The notes under the pieces are model-generated. The model saw only the letters and a program-made list of their open reading frames with translations, searched no databases and was not told the DNA's origin. Positions 8,450-16,609 of a stretch of DNA of 64,000 bases are shown piece by piece (position 1 is the stretch's first letter; every line of letters begins with the position of its first letter). Made by a program: the position numbers and the translations under genes. Source of the stretch: a virus. The DNA is taken from IMG/VR virus record IMGVR_UViG_3300009194_000010, positions 1 through 64,000 of that record, one strand, 5' to 3'.

Positions 8450-8860
8450 TTAGACAGACTTTTGGACATCGTCGGGACGATATCCGTTGGCGGATAACGC
8501 ATTGATCATGCGCTCCAGATCCACGTCAGTCTTGTTCTCGAAGACCATGGTCACCTGACCCGCCACCGAAATCTGGATGGTCTCCTGACGAATCCACGGA
8601 ATCCCGATCATGGTGTATTCGCCATTCGGAAACTGAATCCGGATGTAGGGGTATTTGAACGGATCATTCGGTACGCCTGCTGGCAGGGTCGGATACACCG
8701 CTGCGTGCACGGCTTCGATATCCATGCCGTATGAAGCGGCGGTTTGGGCACTGACGATTCCCTCGAGTCGGACGTTACGGAAATTGTTTCCGATCACGTT
8801 GGTCGGGTAGACCTCGAAAGAGAAAATCTGGTTTAAACGAACGTCATAAATGGAAGGCAT
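8450..8860 (-). CDS. Conserved-looking hypothetical protein, 136 aa
   Basis: A well-folded-looking, mostly beta protein beginning MPSIYDVRLNQIFSFEVYP, with an alternation typical of SH3- or OB-like barrels and a short C-terminal helix (DVDLERMINALSANGY). No cysteines in clusters and no transmembrane segment. It starts 2 bp from the next gene upstream and is terminated immediately downstream. Proximity to the DNA polymerase may mean a replication role, but that is inference only. Confidence 0.75.
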   Translation of the reverse strand: MPSIYDVRLNQIFSFEVYPTNVIGNNFRNVRLEGIVSAQTAASYGMDIEAVHAAVYPTLPAGVPNDPFKYPYIRIQFPNGEYTMIGIPWIRQETIQISVAGQVTMVFENKTDVDLERMINALSANGYRPDDVQKSV

Positions 8861-8862
8861 GG

Positions 8863-9240
8863 TTAGCTCCTTGGGGTTGATAAGTGGAGAATGACCACCG
8901 CCGTCCCTTTTGCATCCACGGGAACAAATGCCAAGAATTCCCCTTCAGGAAAATGCTGAAGGGTTGCCTCTAGCTCTCGTCCTATGGTCTCCACCCCATC
9001 CATGATCAGCTCATCGACTTCATCCAGTCCGTCGAAGAGGATTTCCGGGAAGGGTTCACCAAACACTGCGTGTTCGTCATCGAGAGGTAGTTGATGCTTC
9101 TCGATTAGGTAGCGCAGTCTCAGTAGGAGACGTTTATGCTGCTGGGGACTGTACGGGGCGTCACCACTTTCGGTACTGACTATGGAGTGGTATAGCTGCT
9201 CAAGCGATGGGTATTTGACGGTGACGGTGACGAGAGACAT
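8863..9240 (-). CDS. Hypothetical protein, 125 aa
   Basis: A Leu-rich helical protein with an acidic centre (DEVDELIMDGVE) and a C-terminal beta strand pair (EFLAFVPVDAKGTAVVIL). It is the last but one member of a closely spaced minus-strand run (12854 to 8450) of unknown small genes. AAGGA precedes the ATG. Confidence 0.7.
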   Translation of the reverse strand: MSLVTVTVKYPSLEQLYHSIVSTESGDAPYSPQQHKRLLLRLRYLIEKHQLPLDDEHAVFGEPFPEILFDGLDEVDELIMDGVETIGRELEATLQHFPEGEFLAFVPVDAKGTAVVILHLSTPRS

Positions 9241-9286
9241 GGCCTGGGGTTCCTTGGCGATCGATTCACGTTTTTCTTCTACACCA

Positions 9287-9652
9287 TTAGATCACCAACG
9301 CCACGTTGCGCTGAGTATCGGTGCGTGCGTATATAGCAATTGTGTGTGGATCGTGGCCAATCGACCGTTCTAATGTCTCGCGTACCGTATGCAGATATCT
9401 CACACCATCAAACAACAGGGTGTTACGGGTTTGTTCTGTTAGGTTGTTGAACCCCTCGATACTCTCCATCACGATGCTCACATACCCGATGTAATCCTGG
9501 ATATTTTCGAGTTCTTCCATTCCAAGACGACATCGGTATTTGTAGAAGTCGTGAATGAGCGCATGCGAGAGACGGGTTCCGTATTCGGGCTGCTCTGGTG
9601 TATGCAACAACCCGAAGTCACGGATATCATGCATGCATAGGCTGGTAGACAC
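9287..9652 (-). CDS. Hypothetical helical protein, 121 aa, GTG start
   Basis: The start is GTG at 9652, chosen because AAGGAGGT lies directly upstream; ATG at residue 7 lacks a good site. The sequence is largely helical (DFYKYRCRLGMEELENIQDY) with a C-terminal hydrophobic strand. Same style as its neighbours in this run. No known family. Confidence 0.7.
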   Translation of the reverse strand: MSTSLCMHDIRDFGLLHTPEQPEYGTRLSHALIHDFYKYRCRLGMEELENIQDYIGYVSIVMESIEGFNNLTEQTRNTLLFDGVRYLHTVRETLERSIGHDPHTIAIYARTDTQRNVALVI

Positions 9653-9666
9653 GCGACCTCCTTGTT

Positions 9667-10089
9667 TTACAGCAGTGATTGTTGTATCATTTCGGGGGTG
9701 TCATCGAAGACAAGGAATAGCACCGGAAGGGACCATGCGGTCCCTTCCCATTGGCCACCTGCAGTGTCCAGGTACTGTCCACTGAAGTTATACATCACCA
9801 TCTGGAATGCATGGCGATGGGCACGTTCCAGAGACATGAAACGTTCCCGTATCAACGACAACGATACCCCTTCAAGCGAATACCCTTGCTGGATCACCTC
9901 CAGTTCCAGATCACTGGGTTCGTGGGGAGGATGTCCCAGTGGGACACATTGGTTTTTCATGTAGAAGTATTCAATGAATGCCCACCACACGCCATCGGGA
10001 TCTTGTCCTTCGTCGCTGCAGTAGTCAAACAACGGAGCCAAGTGGCCACCAACTTCCCATGGACAAAACGTGAGTGCCACGGTTTTCAT
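9667..10089 (-). CDS. Hypothetical protein, 140 aa
   Basis: Begins MKTVALTFCPWEVGG, three bases after the stop of the upstream gene, so translation is probably coupled. Aromatic-rich, mixed helical protein with the C-terminal strand pattern SLPVLFLVFDDTPEM also seen in neighbours. Function unknown. Confidence 0.7.
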   Translation of the reverse strand: MKTVALTFCPWEVGGHLAPLFDYCSDEGQDPDGVWWAFIEYFYMKNQCVPLGHPPHEPSDLELEVIQQGYSLEGVSLSLIRERFMSLERAHRHAFQMVMYNFSGQYLDTAGGQWEGTAWSLPVLFLVFDDTPEMIQQSLL

Positions 10090-10092
10090 TTC

Positions 10093-10650
10093 TTAAGCCC
10101 CCACCATCGGCCCTGCGTAGGACGATGTAAACCGCGGTCCCGGGATACGACGATGGCGATCGTAGATATCCTGCAGTTGGGCGTAAACATCCTGCATATG
10201 AAACCCGGTGTCCACCGGACAGGTTTCCACGATCAGAATAGCCAGTTGGTTACGGGGGTCGGGATGGTGACGGTTGAAGTCGAAATGCATGTCGTCGATC
10301 TCCTCCCCGTACCCTTCCAAGTGACCCACGATTTGGGCGAGCGCTGGCTGGACGGCAATGTGGGCATGGGCAAGATTGTTGGCAATCACCCCCATGGCCT
10401 CGTAGCGGCGATCCATCTGAATCCACTGACCGTTAAGATACTCATCCATCAAGTACTCAATGTCAGGTGGGGCCATGGCGTGGCTATGGACATGATAGAG
10501 ATACTGTGAGAAAACAGTGTAGACATAGTAGCGCAAGGCATTGCCTAACTCACTACCTTCGACAACTGATGGAAGTCCCACCAAATACCGCTCGATATTG
10601 ATGAGGTAGGGTTCGATCGTAGTGCGTTCTATGCTCAATGTGAATTTCAT
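10093..10650 (-). CDS. Hypothetical helical protein, 185 aa
   Basis: Starts in a TGATG overlap with the preceding gene and behind GAGGAG, so the two are translationally coupled. The body is alpha-helical with a His-rich middle (HVHSHAM, DFNRHHPDP). No transmembrane segments or recognised motif. Part of the compact small-gene run. Confidence 0.7.
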   Translation of the reverse strand: MKFTLSIERTTIEPYLINIERYLVGLPSVVEGSELGNALRYYVYTVFSQYLYHVHSHAMAPPDIEYLMDEYLNGQWIQMDRRYEAMGVIANNLAHAHIAVQPALAQIVGHLEGYGEEIDDMHFDFNRHHPDPRNQLAILIVETCPVDTGFHMQDVYAQLQDIYDRHRRIPGPRFTSSYAGPMVGA

Positions 10651-11102
10651 CAGTAACTCCTCGGGTCATGCGGCAACAGATAGTGAGTTGTTGCCTTCAC
10701 CACAAAATAGTCTGGGGTTAGCCGTTCCATGCGGAGCTCTGAGACGGCTTGTTGTTCGGTCATAGCCGTTAAGGCTGTCATGACATCACCCAAGCAGTAT
10801 TCCGTTAACCGCTCCACAACCTCCGCATAATGCTCGTACCACCCCCCATTGACTACCTGTCCGGAGTGCTGGTCGATCATTGTCCCCAGCGCGCCAAGCT
10901 CCACCAGCTCCAAATAGGCCAGTTGGTAATGCTCCGCCAGTAGGTCGTGGCTATGGGCACAACGGTTATGGAAGAGGTAGGTGGCATATTGCAGGAAGGT
11001 ATTGGCGGCCCGGCGTACGGCGTCAAAACCAAGGTGGATGTTGAGTTGTCGAGATAATGGCTTCGTGGAGAGAACGATGTAGCAGTGCATACGTTTAACC
11101 AT
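10650..11102 (-). CDS. Hypothetical helical protein, 150 aa
   Basis: Overlaps the upstream gene by 8 nt and the downstream one by 1 nt. An N-terminal strand (HCYIVLST) is followed by long helices and a C-terminal strand. A downstream ATG at residue 5 is an alternative start. No family recognised. Confidence 0.65.
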   Translation of the reverse strand: MVKRMHCYIVLSTKPLSRQLNIHLGFDAVRRAANTFLQYATYLFHNRCAHSHDLLAEHYQLAYLELVELGALGTMIDQHSGQVVNGGWYEHYAEVVERLTEYCLGDVMTALTAMTEQQAVSELRMERLTPDYFVVKATTHYLLPHDPRSY

Positions 11103-11508
11103 TGGTCAAGACCACCAGATATAGCATTTCGGGGTGGAAACATCCACTCCATGCCACCTCATAGGTGTATGTGGGAAGTAGTCGTCGGGCTAGTACGGCG
11201 GCCATGATCATTCCCTCCTCGTAATATTGCTGGATACCAAACTCATCGATCCCGGGTTGACGGTTGCCCCGCCAGTCTTCCTCATAGTAACCAATGACGT
11301 CCAATAGCATATCGCGGGTATAGACATCTGGGTACTCCACGTCGTCCGTGGCAGGAAGTAGATCAACAAGCCCAGCAAGTATTTGAAAAGAGACCTCGGT
11401 GGGAATCCCGAGCATAACCCCCCGGCCCATGAGACCGGGGTATTGATGGAAGATCCCTTTCAGATCAAGGCCGACCATCACCTTAACCGTCTTAATTGTT
11501 TCGTTCAT
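11095..11508 (-). CDS. Hypothetical protein, 137 aa
   Basis: The start is moved to ATG 11508 (MNETIKTVK) because GGAGGAG lies immediately upstream; this overlaps the previous gene by 17 nt. Layout is N-terminal strand, helices, C-terminal strands (YEVAWSGCF, MLYLVVL), like its neighbours. Function unknown. Confidence 0.7.
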   Translation of the reverse strand: MNETIKTVKVMVGLDLKGIFHQYPGLMGRGVMLGIPTEVSFQILAGLVDLLPATDDVEYPDVYTRDMLLDVIGYYEEDWRGNRQPGIDEFGIQQYYEEGMIMAAVLARRLLPTYTYEVAWSGCFHPEMLYLVVLTNG

Positions 11509-12505
11509 ACTCCTCCAAGCGACGGCGCTCACGCTCGGGAATCCAGTCTCCCCGTACAATGGATTGACGGAGTTCTTCGAAATAGGACGCTTCCTCGTTC
11601 TGTGGTAGCTCTGAATGATAGAACCGGACAGTAAAAGTTTGCGTCAATTCGGCCCGATAGGGCATGAAGGGTTTGATGTTGGACCTCAGGAACATCAGGT
11701 CGAAATCCTTCATTACTGGATCTACGAAGCGCTGGAAGAACTCTTCGTATGAAGGAACTCCCATATTGAGCAGGATCTCTTCGGTGCAGGGACCGTCTTG
11801 ACCAAACACCACGCGCGGGTAACGGCGGCGAATGGCATCCATTAACATGGGACGCAGTGGGATGTGACGTGAGGCCTCGCCGATGTGGGTGTACAGCTGC
11901 TGGTAGATGTAATTGGCTACCGTGCTGATATCCACCGCCAAGCACTCATTCTCGTCGTCACTGTACCCATGGGTACGTTCCCAGTCGGCGATACGGTAAT
12001 CTTGACCACCGATCAACGCCAGCATCGATGGGGTATCAAACACATCCCATTGACGCCACACCTCACCGCCAATATGGGTACCCAGCATCCGGTGCAGTTC
12101 GATGACCGTGGTATCCACCAGCTCATGTGAGAGGAAGTCCTCCGCCAATAGCAAGTCGGCATCTTCTGGGATGGCGCAATCCCGCAGTGCCTGGGCAATG
12201 CTGGTCACCGGAGAGGCCGGTGTCCGATACCGCACCGTTTGACTCACACACTCGTCAATTAACGCCTTGACGATCAGCAACGCACGTGGCCGCGTCAGTT
12301 TGGTGATTGGTGGTACGGTGATTTCAACGTCTTCTTCGGTCGTTTCGAAACGACTGATCTGTTGCCCACCAACGTTCATCTGGCGATACCGTCCGGTAAC
12401 TCGACTCTCTTGTGTCACGAACGGCTTCTTGGTATATGCCTCCGATGCATGTATCAGCGCATTCACGTAACCCATGGTGTCAAGTACAACAAATACATTT
12501 TGCAT
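11492..12505 (-). CDS. Hypothetical protein, 337 aa
   Basis: The start is placed at ATG 12505 (MQNVFVVLD), two bases after the upstream stop, with GGGAA as ribosome site. It is the largest protein of this run. Segments around residues 70-110 (VPPITKLTRPRALLIVKAL) and 240-300 look globular. It ends with a charged helix rich in Glu and Arg. No nuclease, ATPase or other motif seen. Confidence 0.7.
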   Translation of the reverse strand: MQNVFVVLDTMGYVNALIHASEAYTKKPFVTQESRVTGRYRQMNVGGQQISRFETTEEDVEITVPPITKLTRPRALLIVKALIDECVSQTVRYRTPASPVTSIAQALRDCAIPEDADLLLAEDFLSHELVDTTVIELHRMLGTHIGGEVWRQWDVFDTPSMLALIGGQDYRIADWERTHGYSDDENECLAVDISTVANYIYQQLYTHIGEASRHIPLRPMLMDAIRRRYPRVVFGQDGPCTEEILLNMGVPSYEEFFQRFVDPVMKDFDLMFLRSNIKPFMPYRAELTQTFTVRFYHSELPQNEEASYFEELRQSIVRGDWIPERERRRLEEYERNN

Positions 12506-12506
12506 G

Positions 12507-12854
12507 TCAGTTCCCGTCCGGCGTATAGTAGTCATCCAGATAAGCAACCCACATCGTCGTGTCATGATGTTTGGTGATCACGCGTTTCCCTTCCTCGAAT
12601 AACGTGGGAAACCGTAACAACCGGTACATGGCGCTGATGGCGTGCGTCTGGTGGTCGAAATGATTTATTCGGTCTGCCAACCGTTGGGGGTAGAATCCCT
12701 CAACGGTGTGATGAAGATAGCGGTGTAGGACAAAATGCGTAAAGTCAACGATGTCCGGTTGACTCAGTTCAGGCAGCAGGTCAATTACGCTCGACAGGTC
12801 ATAGGCGACCACTGTGGCTCGTGACGTAAAATGACTGGGAGGTGCCGATAACAT
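12507..12854 (-). CDS. Hypothetical protein, 115 aa
   Basis: First gene of the 12.9-8.4 kb minus-strand run, with AAGGA before the ATG. Helical with several His residues (FVLHRYLHH, NHFDHQTHA) and a C-terminal strand (TMWVAYLDDYY). It diverges from the plus-strand gene at 13009 across a 150-bp control region. Confidence 0.7.
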   Translation of the reverse strand: MLSAPPSHFTSRATVVAYDLSSVIDLLPELSQPDIVDFTHFVLHRYLHHTVEGFYPQRLADRINHFDHQTHAISAMYRLLRFPTLFEEGKRVITKHHDTTMWVAYLDDYYTPDGN

Positions 12855-12866
12855 AATTGGATCCTT

Positions 12867-12907
12867 ATCACTAGGGTTAGTTTCTCCTAGTGATGATGTA
12901 GATGTGA
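12867..12907. promoter_or_regulatory. Inverted repeat overlapping a TGATGTAG box
   Basis: Perfect 9-bp inverted repeat ATCACTAGG (12867-12875) / CCTAGTGAT (12886-12894) ends inside TGATGTAGATGTGA (12894-12907), a variant of the recurrent TGATATAGATG box. It lies between divergent genes. It could be an operator controlling the rightward promoter. Confidence 0.4.
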
Positions 12908-13008
12908 AAAGCCGTAGGATTGTCTCTCAGGGGCTTTCCTATAGTATTCTGGGCCCACGTACTTCTTCCGGACAAAACGGCTCACAGAGCCTTATAGGAG
13001 CTTCTTGA

Positions 13009-13806
13009 ATGAACCCCATCACAAAAGCCATGGACGAGATCCAGTTCTCGATTCCACGGGAAATTCTCAATCAGGTCTTCATTACGCAGGATCTGCAGTT
13101 CTGTAATAACATGGTCTCGCTGGAAACTAGAATACGCGAGCAGGTCCTAGACCCGCGTGTACTGGTGGATCTGGACCTGCATGGGGGGACCGAAGCGTTT
13201 ATCCCACTTGACAGTCCGGTGCGGACCGAACAAGCCGATCCCTATACTGTCATCTACCATATTCCGGATGAAGTGGTGCAAAACCGTCCCATTGTTCAGG
13301 TCTTTTCCGTCCACTTTGCGATCCTTGGGTATCAGAATGCGGGGATGGCCCTACACTATACCGAATCCCCCATGGCGGCCGAAACCCGTCGGGTGTTGGA
13401 CAGCGCGATGCGGGTCCCGCCGGCGATGACGTCTTACCTGAACTTGATTGCCCACAACACCGTCATGGCCCGTTACGTATACCTGCCTTACCGCACCGCA
13501 TTCATGCGTGTTCGGTTGGGGAACGATAACGCCCTGAGCCATATTCGTCCGCAGTCGTTCCCAGACTTCGCGCAACTTTGTGTGTTGGCGGTTAAGGCTT
13601 ACATCTACAATCGGATGTACATCGCCATTGACCAAGGGCAGCTGTCTGGCGGTCAGATGCTCGGGGCGTTCAAAGAGATGGTCATGAACTACGCCGATGC
13701 CGATCAGATGTATCGGGATTATCTGCGTCGTTGGAAGAAAATTAGCGTGTTTAATGACGCTGAAGCCAACAGAAGACATATAAGAACAATAGTCGGGGGG
13801 CCCTAA
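13009..13806 (+). CDS. Conserved-type unknown protein, 265 aa, with recoded 3' end
   Basis: AGGAGCTTCTTGA precedes ATG 13009. Mixed alpha/beta protein without motifs I recognise; a phage structural or assembly protein is possible. The last 18 codons (13750-13806) encode FNDAEANRRHIRTIVGGP using AT-rich codons (AGA, ATA). Nearly the same peptide is encoded again at 14940-14993 with the GC-rich codons usual in this genome. The natural reading is that insertion of the endonuclease cassette displaced the original end of the gene and supplied a recoded replacement, leaving the protein intact. Homing endonucleases usually target conserved genes, which argues that this gene matters to the phage. Confidence 0.85.
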   Translation: MNPITKAMDEIQFSIPREILNQVFITQDLQFCNNMVSLETRIREQVLDPRVLVDLDLHGGTEAFIPLDSPVRTEQADPYTVIYHIPDEVVQNRPIVQVFSVHFAILGYQNAGMALHYTESPMAAETRRVLDSAMRVPPAMTSYLNLIAHNTVMARYVYLPYRTAFMRVRLGNDNALSHIRPQSFPDFAQLCVLAVKAYIYNRMYIAIDQGQLSGGQMLGAFKEMVMNYADADQMYRDYLRRWKKISVFNDAEANRRHIRTIVGGP

Positions 13807-13825
13807 TGAAATAGGGACAGACAAA

Positions 13826-13852
13826 AGAGAGTTCGCCAGCGGCGAACTCTCT
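13826..13852 (+). terminator. Strong stem-loop, followed by TTATG
   Basis: 12-bp perfect stem AGAGAGTTCGCC/GGCGAACTCTCT with a three-base loop, then TTATG. It ends the 13009 gene inside the cassette and may also end the convergent endonuclease transcript. Confidence 0.85.
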
Positions 13853-13857
13853 TTATG

Positions 13858-14880
13858 TTAATCAACATAAAACCAATCCTTGTATTCTTCAGTGTTGCCA
13901 TTAATCCAACGATGTACTGTAGAAAAATTAAGGCCCAAACTACGCGCTGCGTCTCTTACGCTCGTATAAACAACCCCATTGATACATACTTTACGGGGCG
14001 TTGCTCCTGCATTACTGATTTTTCTGGCCTTGCTCATATTTTCCCTACGGGTGTCAGAAAAAACCACACCCTTATATGAAACTAAAGCCAATGAATTGCG
14101 TGCATCGGGGGAACTATTAAACAGTTGTTTTGTTTCCCAGTTAACTTCTAGAAGATACTGCTCAATTTGGTATGCGTGTTCTCTATTCTTTACCATGAAA
14201 CACGATGCTTTGATTAATGGATCTTCATTGTACGCTGTTTGTAAATTATAATTTTGGTGTTTATTTCTTTTAAGTGCGTGTCGGTGCGTTATTAAACGAG
14301 TATATAGGTTGGATGTGCTACCGATATAAAACTGCTCTGTTTTGGGGTGGTATATCACATACACCCCCGGTATTTTAGATCCAAAACATACGTCCTCAGT
14401 TACATTATCTAGACCTTCAACCCCATACAGAGAAAGTTCGTCTAATGTAATAAGTTCTAAGAACTTTTCGTTATCTTTCTCAGGCGGGACACCTAAACGT
14501 ATTGTGGGGTCCGTATCGCTTTGTAAAGCTACAGTTTTAGCTTTCTCTGATATTTCCTCATCGGGTACCAAACTACCGACTATTGGATTTAGAGATCTTC
14601 CTTCCTTAACAAAATACTCAATTAAAGCATTCTTTATTTTCTGACGATCCTCTTTCTCTTTTACAACATAATACACGTGGTATAAATCTTTAGAATCATT
14701 GTAAATTTCTTGTAGAATACGGTTATGGTGTTGGTTCCTGCTTAGAAGCCAATAATGTTTGTATACACTTTTATTAGGGTTGATCGAAGTACCTACATAA
14801 ACCTTACGTGTTTTGACATGGTGTATCACATAAACCACACGTTCATGTTCGTTGTGTTTGAACTCGACTTTACAAAACAT
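13858..14880 (-). CDS. Free-standing GIY-YIG homing endonuclease with two GIY-YIG modules
   Basis: 340 aa, ATG after GGAAGGT. The second module (about residues 167-250) has GVYVIYHPKTEQFYIGST, a conserved Arg in SNLYTRLITH, and a downstream Glu, as in active GIY-YIG nucleases. An N-terminal module (VVYVIHH...VYVGTS, residues 15-32) has the two strands but not the expected Arg and looks degenerate. The C-terminus has a NUMOD3-like SDTRRENMSKA and a NUMOD1-like DNA-binding repeat (SVRDAARSLGLNFSTVHRWI). It is AT-rich compared with neighbours, convergent with the gene it invaded, and not inside an intron. It would cut phage genomes lacking the cassette and spread by recombination repair. Confidence 0.92.
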   Translation of the reverse strand: MFCKVEFKHNEHERVVYVIHHVKTRKVYVGTSINPNKSVYKHYWLLSRNQHHNRILQEIYNDSKDLYHVYYVVKEKEDRQKIKNALIEYFVKEGRSLNPIVGSLVPDEEISEKAKTVALQSDTDPTIRLGVPPEKDNEKFLELITLDELSLYGVEGLDNVTEDVCFGSKIPGVYVIYHPKTEQFYIGSTSNLYTRLITHRHALKRNKHQNYNLQTAYNEDPLIKASCFMVKNREHAYQIEQYLLEVNWETKQLFNSSPDARNSLALVSYKGVVFSDTRRENMSKARKISNAGATPRKVCINGVVYTSVRDAARSLGLNFSTVHRWINGNTEEYKDWFYVD

Positions 14881-14939
14881 ATACCTTCCCCATTTTTCAG
14901 TTCTGTGTATGTGATTGGTAACGCTAGTTTAAAATTTCC

Positions 14940-14996
14940 TTCAACGACCCGGAAGCCCATCGTCGTCACATCCGCACCATCGTGGGTGGGCCGTAA
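14940..14996 (+). pseudogene. Displaced original 3' end of the 13009 gene
   Basis: Reads FNDPEAHRRHIRTIVGGP then TAA: 16 of 18 residues match the end of the 13009 product, but 19 of 57 nucleotides differ, mostly at silent positions. Stops occur in frame just upstream, so it is not translated as part of a gene. It is followed by its own terminator at 15015. Confidence 0.85.
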
Positions 14997-15014
14997 CAAA
15001 AAAATAAGGCATAT

Positions 15015-15038
15015 AGGTCGTCCCCTAGGGGACGACCT
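15015..15038 (+). terminator. Stem-loop, probably the original terminator of the 13009 gene
   Basis: 11-bp perfect stem AGGTCGTCCCC/GGGGACGACCT with a two-base gap, followed by GTTTATG on the plus strand. On the minus strand it would serve the gene at 15050. Confidence 0.8.
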
Positions 15039-15049
15039 GTTTATGTCAT

Positions 15050-15514
15050 TTACCAGAATGGAGCATCCAGAATGGCATTCTCCAGTAAGGTAATTACCTG
15101 GGTGGTCTCCGCATCGTTCCGTGCCGACCAGCGCAGAATAATGGCTGGGTAGGTTGGTGGCAAATCGAACTCTTCGACATCTTCCTCGTCGACATCGAAT
15201 TCCCACGGCAGCCAGGCGATCTCGCATTTAACGGGGACCGACATGGGTCTTACTGCCAACATCCCCGATAAAGCAAGATACAGGAAGGGTCCGACTAGCT
15301 CCGTTCCAGGGTTTTCGTCAAAGACCAGTATCAGATAACCGTCTTCGCCATACATCGGTGCCCCCACTGACGACTTGAGCACCTCCACACCTTTGTGTGA
15401 CCTTATTGCCTTGACTAACGGTTCTATCTCTTCATCAACATACCGATAGCCCAGCTCTTCGTTTTCAGATTTGATATAGCCGAAGTAGAAACCGTCAATG
15501 CATAATTCTTTCAT
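15050..15514 (-). CDS. Hypothetical acidic protein, 154 aa
   Basis: AAGGAG precedes the ATG. It begins MKELCIDGFYFGYIKSE and contains a strongly acidic stretch (EFDVDEEDVEEFDLP). A hydrophobic strand region lies around residue 80. No family recognised. Single gene between two stem-loops. Confidence 0.75.
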   Translation of the reverse strand: MKELCIDGFYFGYIKSENEELGYRYVDEEIEPLVKAIRSHKGVEVLKSSVGAPMYGEDGYLILVFDENPGTELVGPFLYLALSGMLAVRPMSVPVKCEIAWLPWEFDVDEEDVEEFDLPPTYPAIILRWSARNDAETTQVITLLENAILDAPFW

Positions 15515-15546
15515 TTTGTTTCTCCTTTATGCGTTGTGGCATAAAT

Positions 15547-15570
15547 GTCCTCCCCGGAATTGGGGAGGAC
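15547..15570 (-). terminator. Stem-loop followed by TTTATGCC on the minus strand
   Basis: 9-bp perfect stem GTCCTCCCC/GGGGAGGAC separates the gene ending at 15605 from the gene starting at 15514. On the transcribed strand it is followed by ATTTATGCC. Confidence 0.8.
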
Positions 15571-15604
15571 TTATGTCGTATTATCCATGATCACCCAAGA
15601 AGGG

Positions 15605-16135
15605 TTAGGCCGGTTCCAGTTCCTGTACGGACCGTTTCCGGACGGTGGATTTCAGGATGTGAGGTTTAGATGTTACATCTTCCCACGTGACCTTGGATTG
15701 GCGAACCCCAACCAGGGGCTTTTTACGTAAGAACATTGTGTCTGGAAGTGCTACGACATGAGAACGGAAACCCGGACTGTCAGTATTGACCCACCAAAAC
15801 TCTTCCAACAGAGTTCCGACCTTGCATACTTGGAGTGGGTAGAGGTAGTCTTTATCTTCAAAATACCACCGTGTATAGGCTTTATTGATGAGGCGTTCTC
15901 GCACCTGTTCAGGGAGCAAGATTCGTTCGGGTTTCTTACGAAGGCCCATTACCTGAGACACGACTTCGGCGCGATCATAATAAATCACGTTATCTCGGGT
16001 ATAGGCGAACACAAACCCCTTACCGATTTGGTTCAAGCACTTGACATGCTTATACGTCAACGTAAACGGAGACAGGGCTTTATCGAGTTCACACGCCATA
16101 GTCACATCCAGCTCTTTCTTGCTGGACTTGGCCAT
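15605..16135 (-). CDS. Hypothetical basic protein, 176 aa
   Basis: GAGGAAATACC precedes the ATG. Basic, mixed alpha/beta protein with aromatic patches (TRWYFEDKDYLYPL, EFWWVNTDSP) and a basic C-terminus. No cysteine cluster or known motif. First gene after a minus-strand run whose upstream members are 16145-18457. Confidence 0.75.
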   Translation of the reverse strand: MAKSSKKELDVTMACELDKALSPFTLTYKHVKCLNQIGKGFVFAYTRDNVIYYDRAEVVSQVMGLRKKPERILLPEQVRERLINKAYTRWYFEDKDYLYPLQVCKVGTLLEEFWWVNTDSPGFRSHVVALPDTMFLRKKPLVGVRQSKVTWEDVTSKPHILKSTVRKRSVQELEPA

Positions 16136-16144
16136 GGTATTTCC

Positions 16145-16600
16145 TCAAACGGGTAAGGGGATGGTATCACTGACCATTTCGCCGTGATAGGTGCGTGACA
16201 TACAGGCTCGCCACAGGCCTTCGTGTGACTCCTCAACGGTCCAGTCAATGGGAAGTTGGAGACTTCCGGATGCGGCATTAACACGGGCCATGGGTTGATC
16301 AGGTCCCATGATAATGAGTAATCGCGGGATCTGGCTAACGTCATCAAACGCAAACCGGGTGATGCGTTTCCCGGTAACAATCAACGGTGGTGGGGTTTCC
16401 CATTCAATGGTGAGCAGTTGCCCACTGGAGTTGTGGGGACGGAATCGCAGTCGATAGTCCGCATTGAGATCGAGGTCAATGTGAGCGTCGGCGGTGCCGC
16501 TATTGTGGATCTGAAGGCTTTGTGCAACCGGATGCACCCAGCCATGTACCACAGCGTTGTAAAACCATTTCGGGGTTCCTTCTAGCAGTTTATACAGCAT
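16145..16600 (-). CDS. Hypothetical beta-rich protein, 151 aa
   Basis: AAGGA before the ATG. Predominantly beta strands, with DLNADYRLRF and LLTIEWETP segments resembling an Ig- or jelly-roll-type domain. Its C-terminal third weakly resembles that of the next gene upstream (LQLPIDWT versus LQIPPCWT), so the two may be distant paralogues. Confidence 0.7.
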   Translation of the reverse strand: MLYKLLEGTPKWFYNAVVHGWVHPVAQSLQIHNSGTADAHIDLDLNADYRLRFRPHNSSGQLLTIEWETPPPLIVTGKRITRFAFDDVSQIPRLLIIMGPDQPMARVNAASGSLQLPIDWTVEESHEGLWRACMSRTYHGEMVSDTIPLPV

Positions 16601-16609
16601 TGGGTTTCC

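Larger units (their letters stand above)
13750..14939. mobile_element. Homing-endonuclease cassette with replacement gene end
   Basis: The inserted block, as inferred from the duplicated gene end, consists of a recoded 57-nt 3' end of the upstream gene, a terminator, the minus-strand GIY-YIG gene and a short AT-rich tail. Its base composition is visibly more AT-rich than the flanks. Exact borders are uncertain by a few codons: the KIS codons before FND are also present, less clearly, at 14931-14939. Confidence 0.75.
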
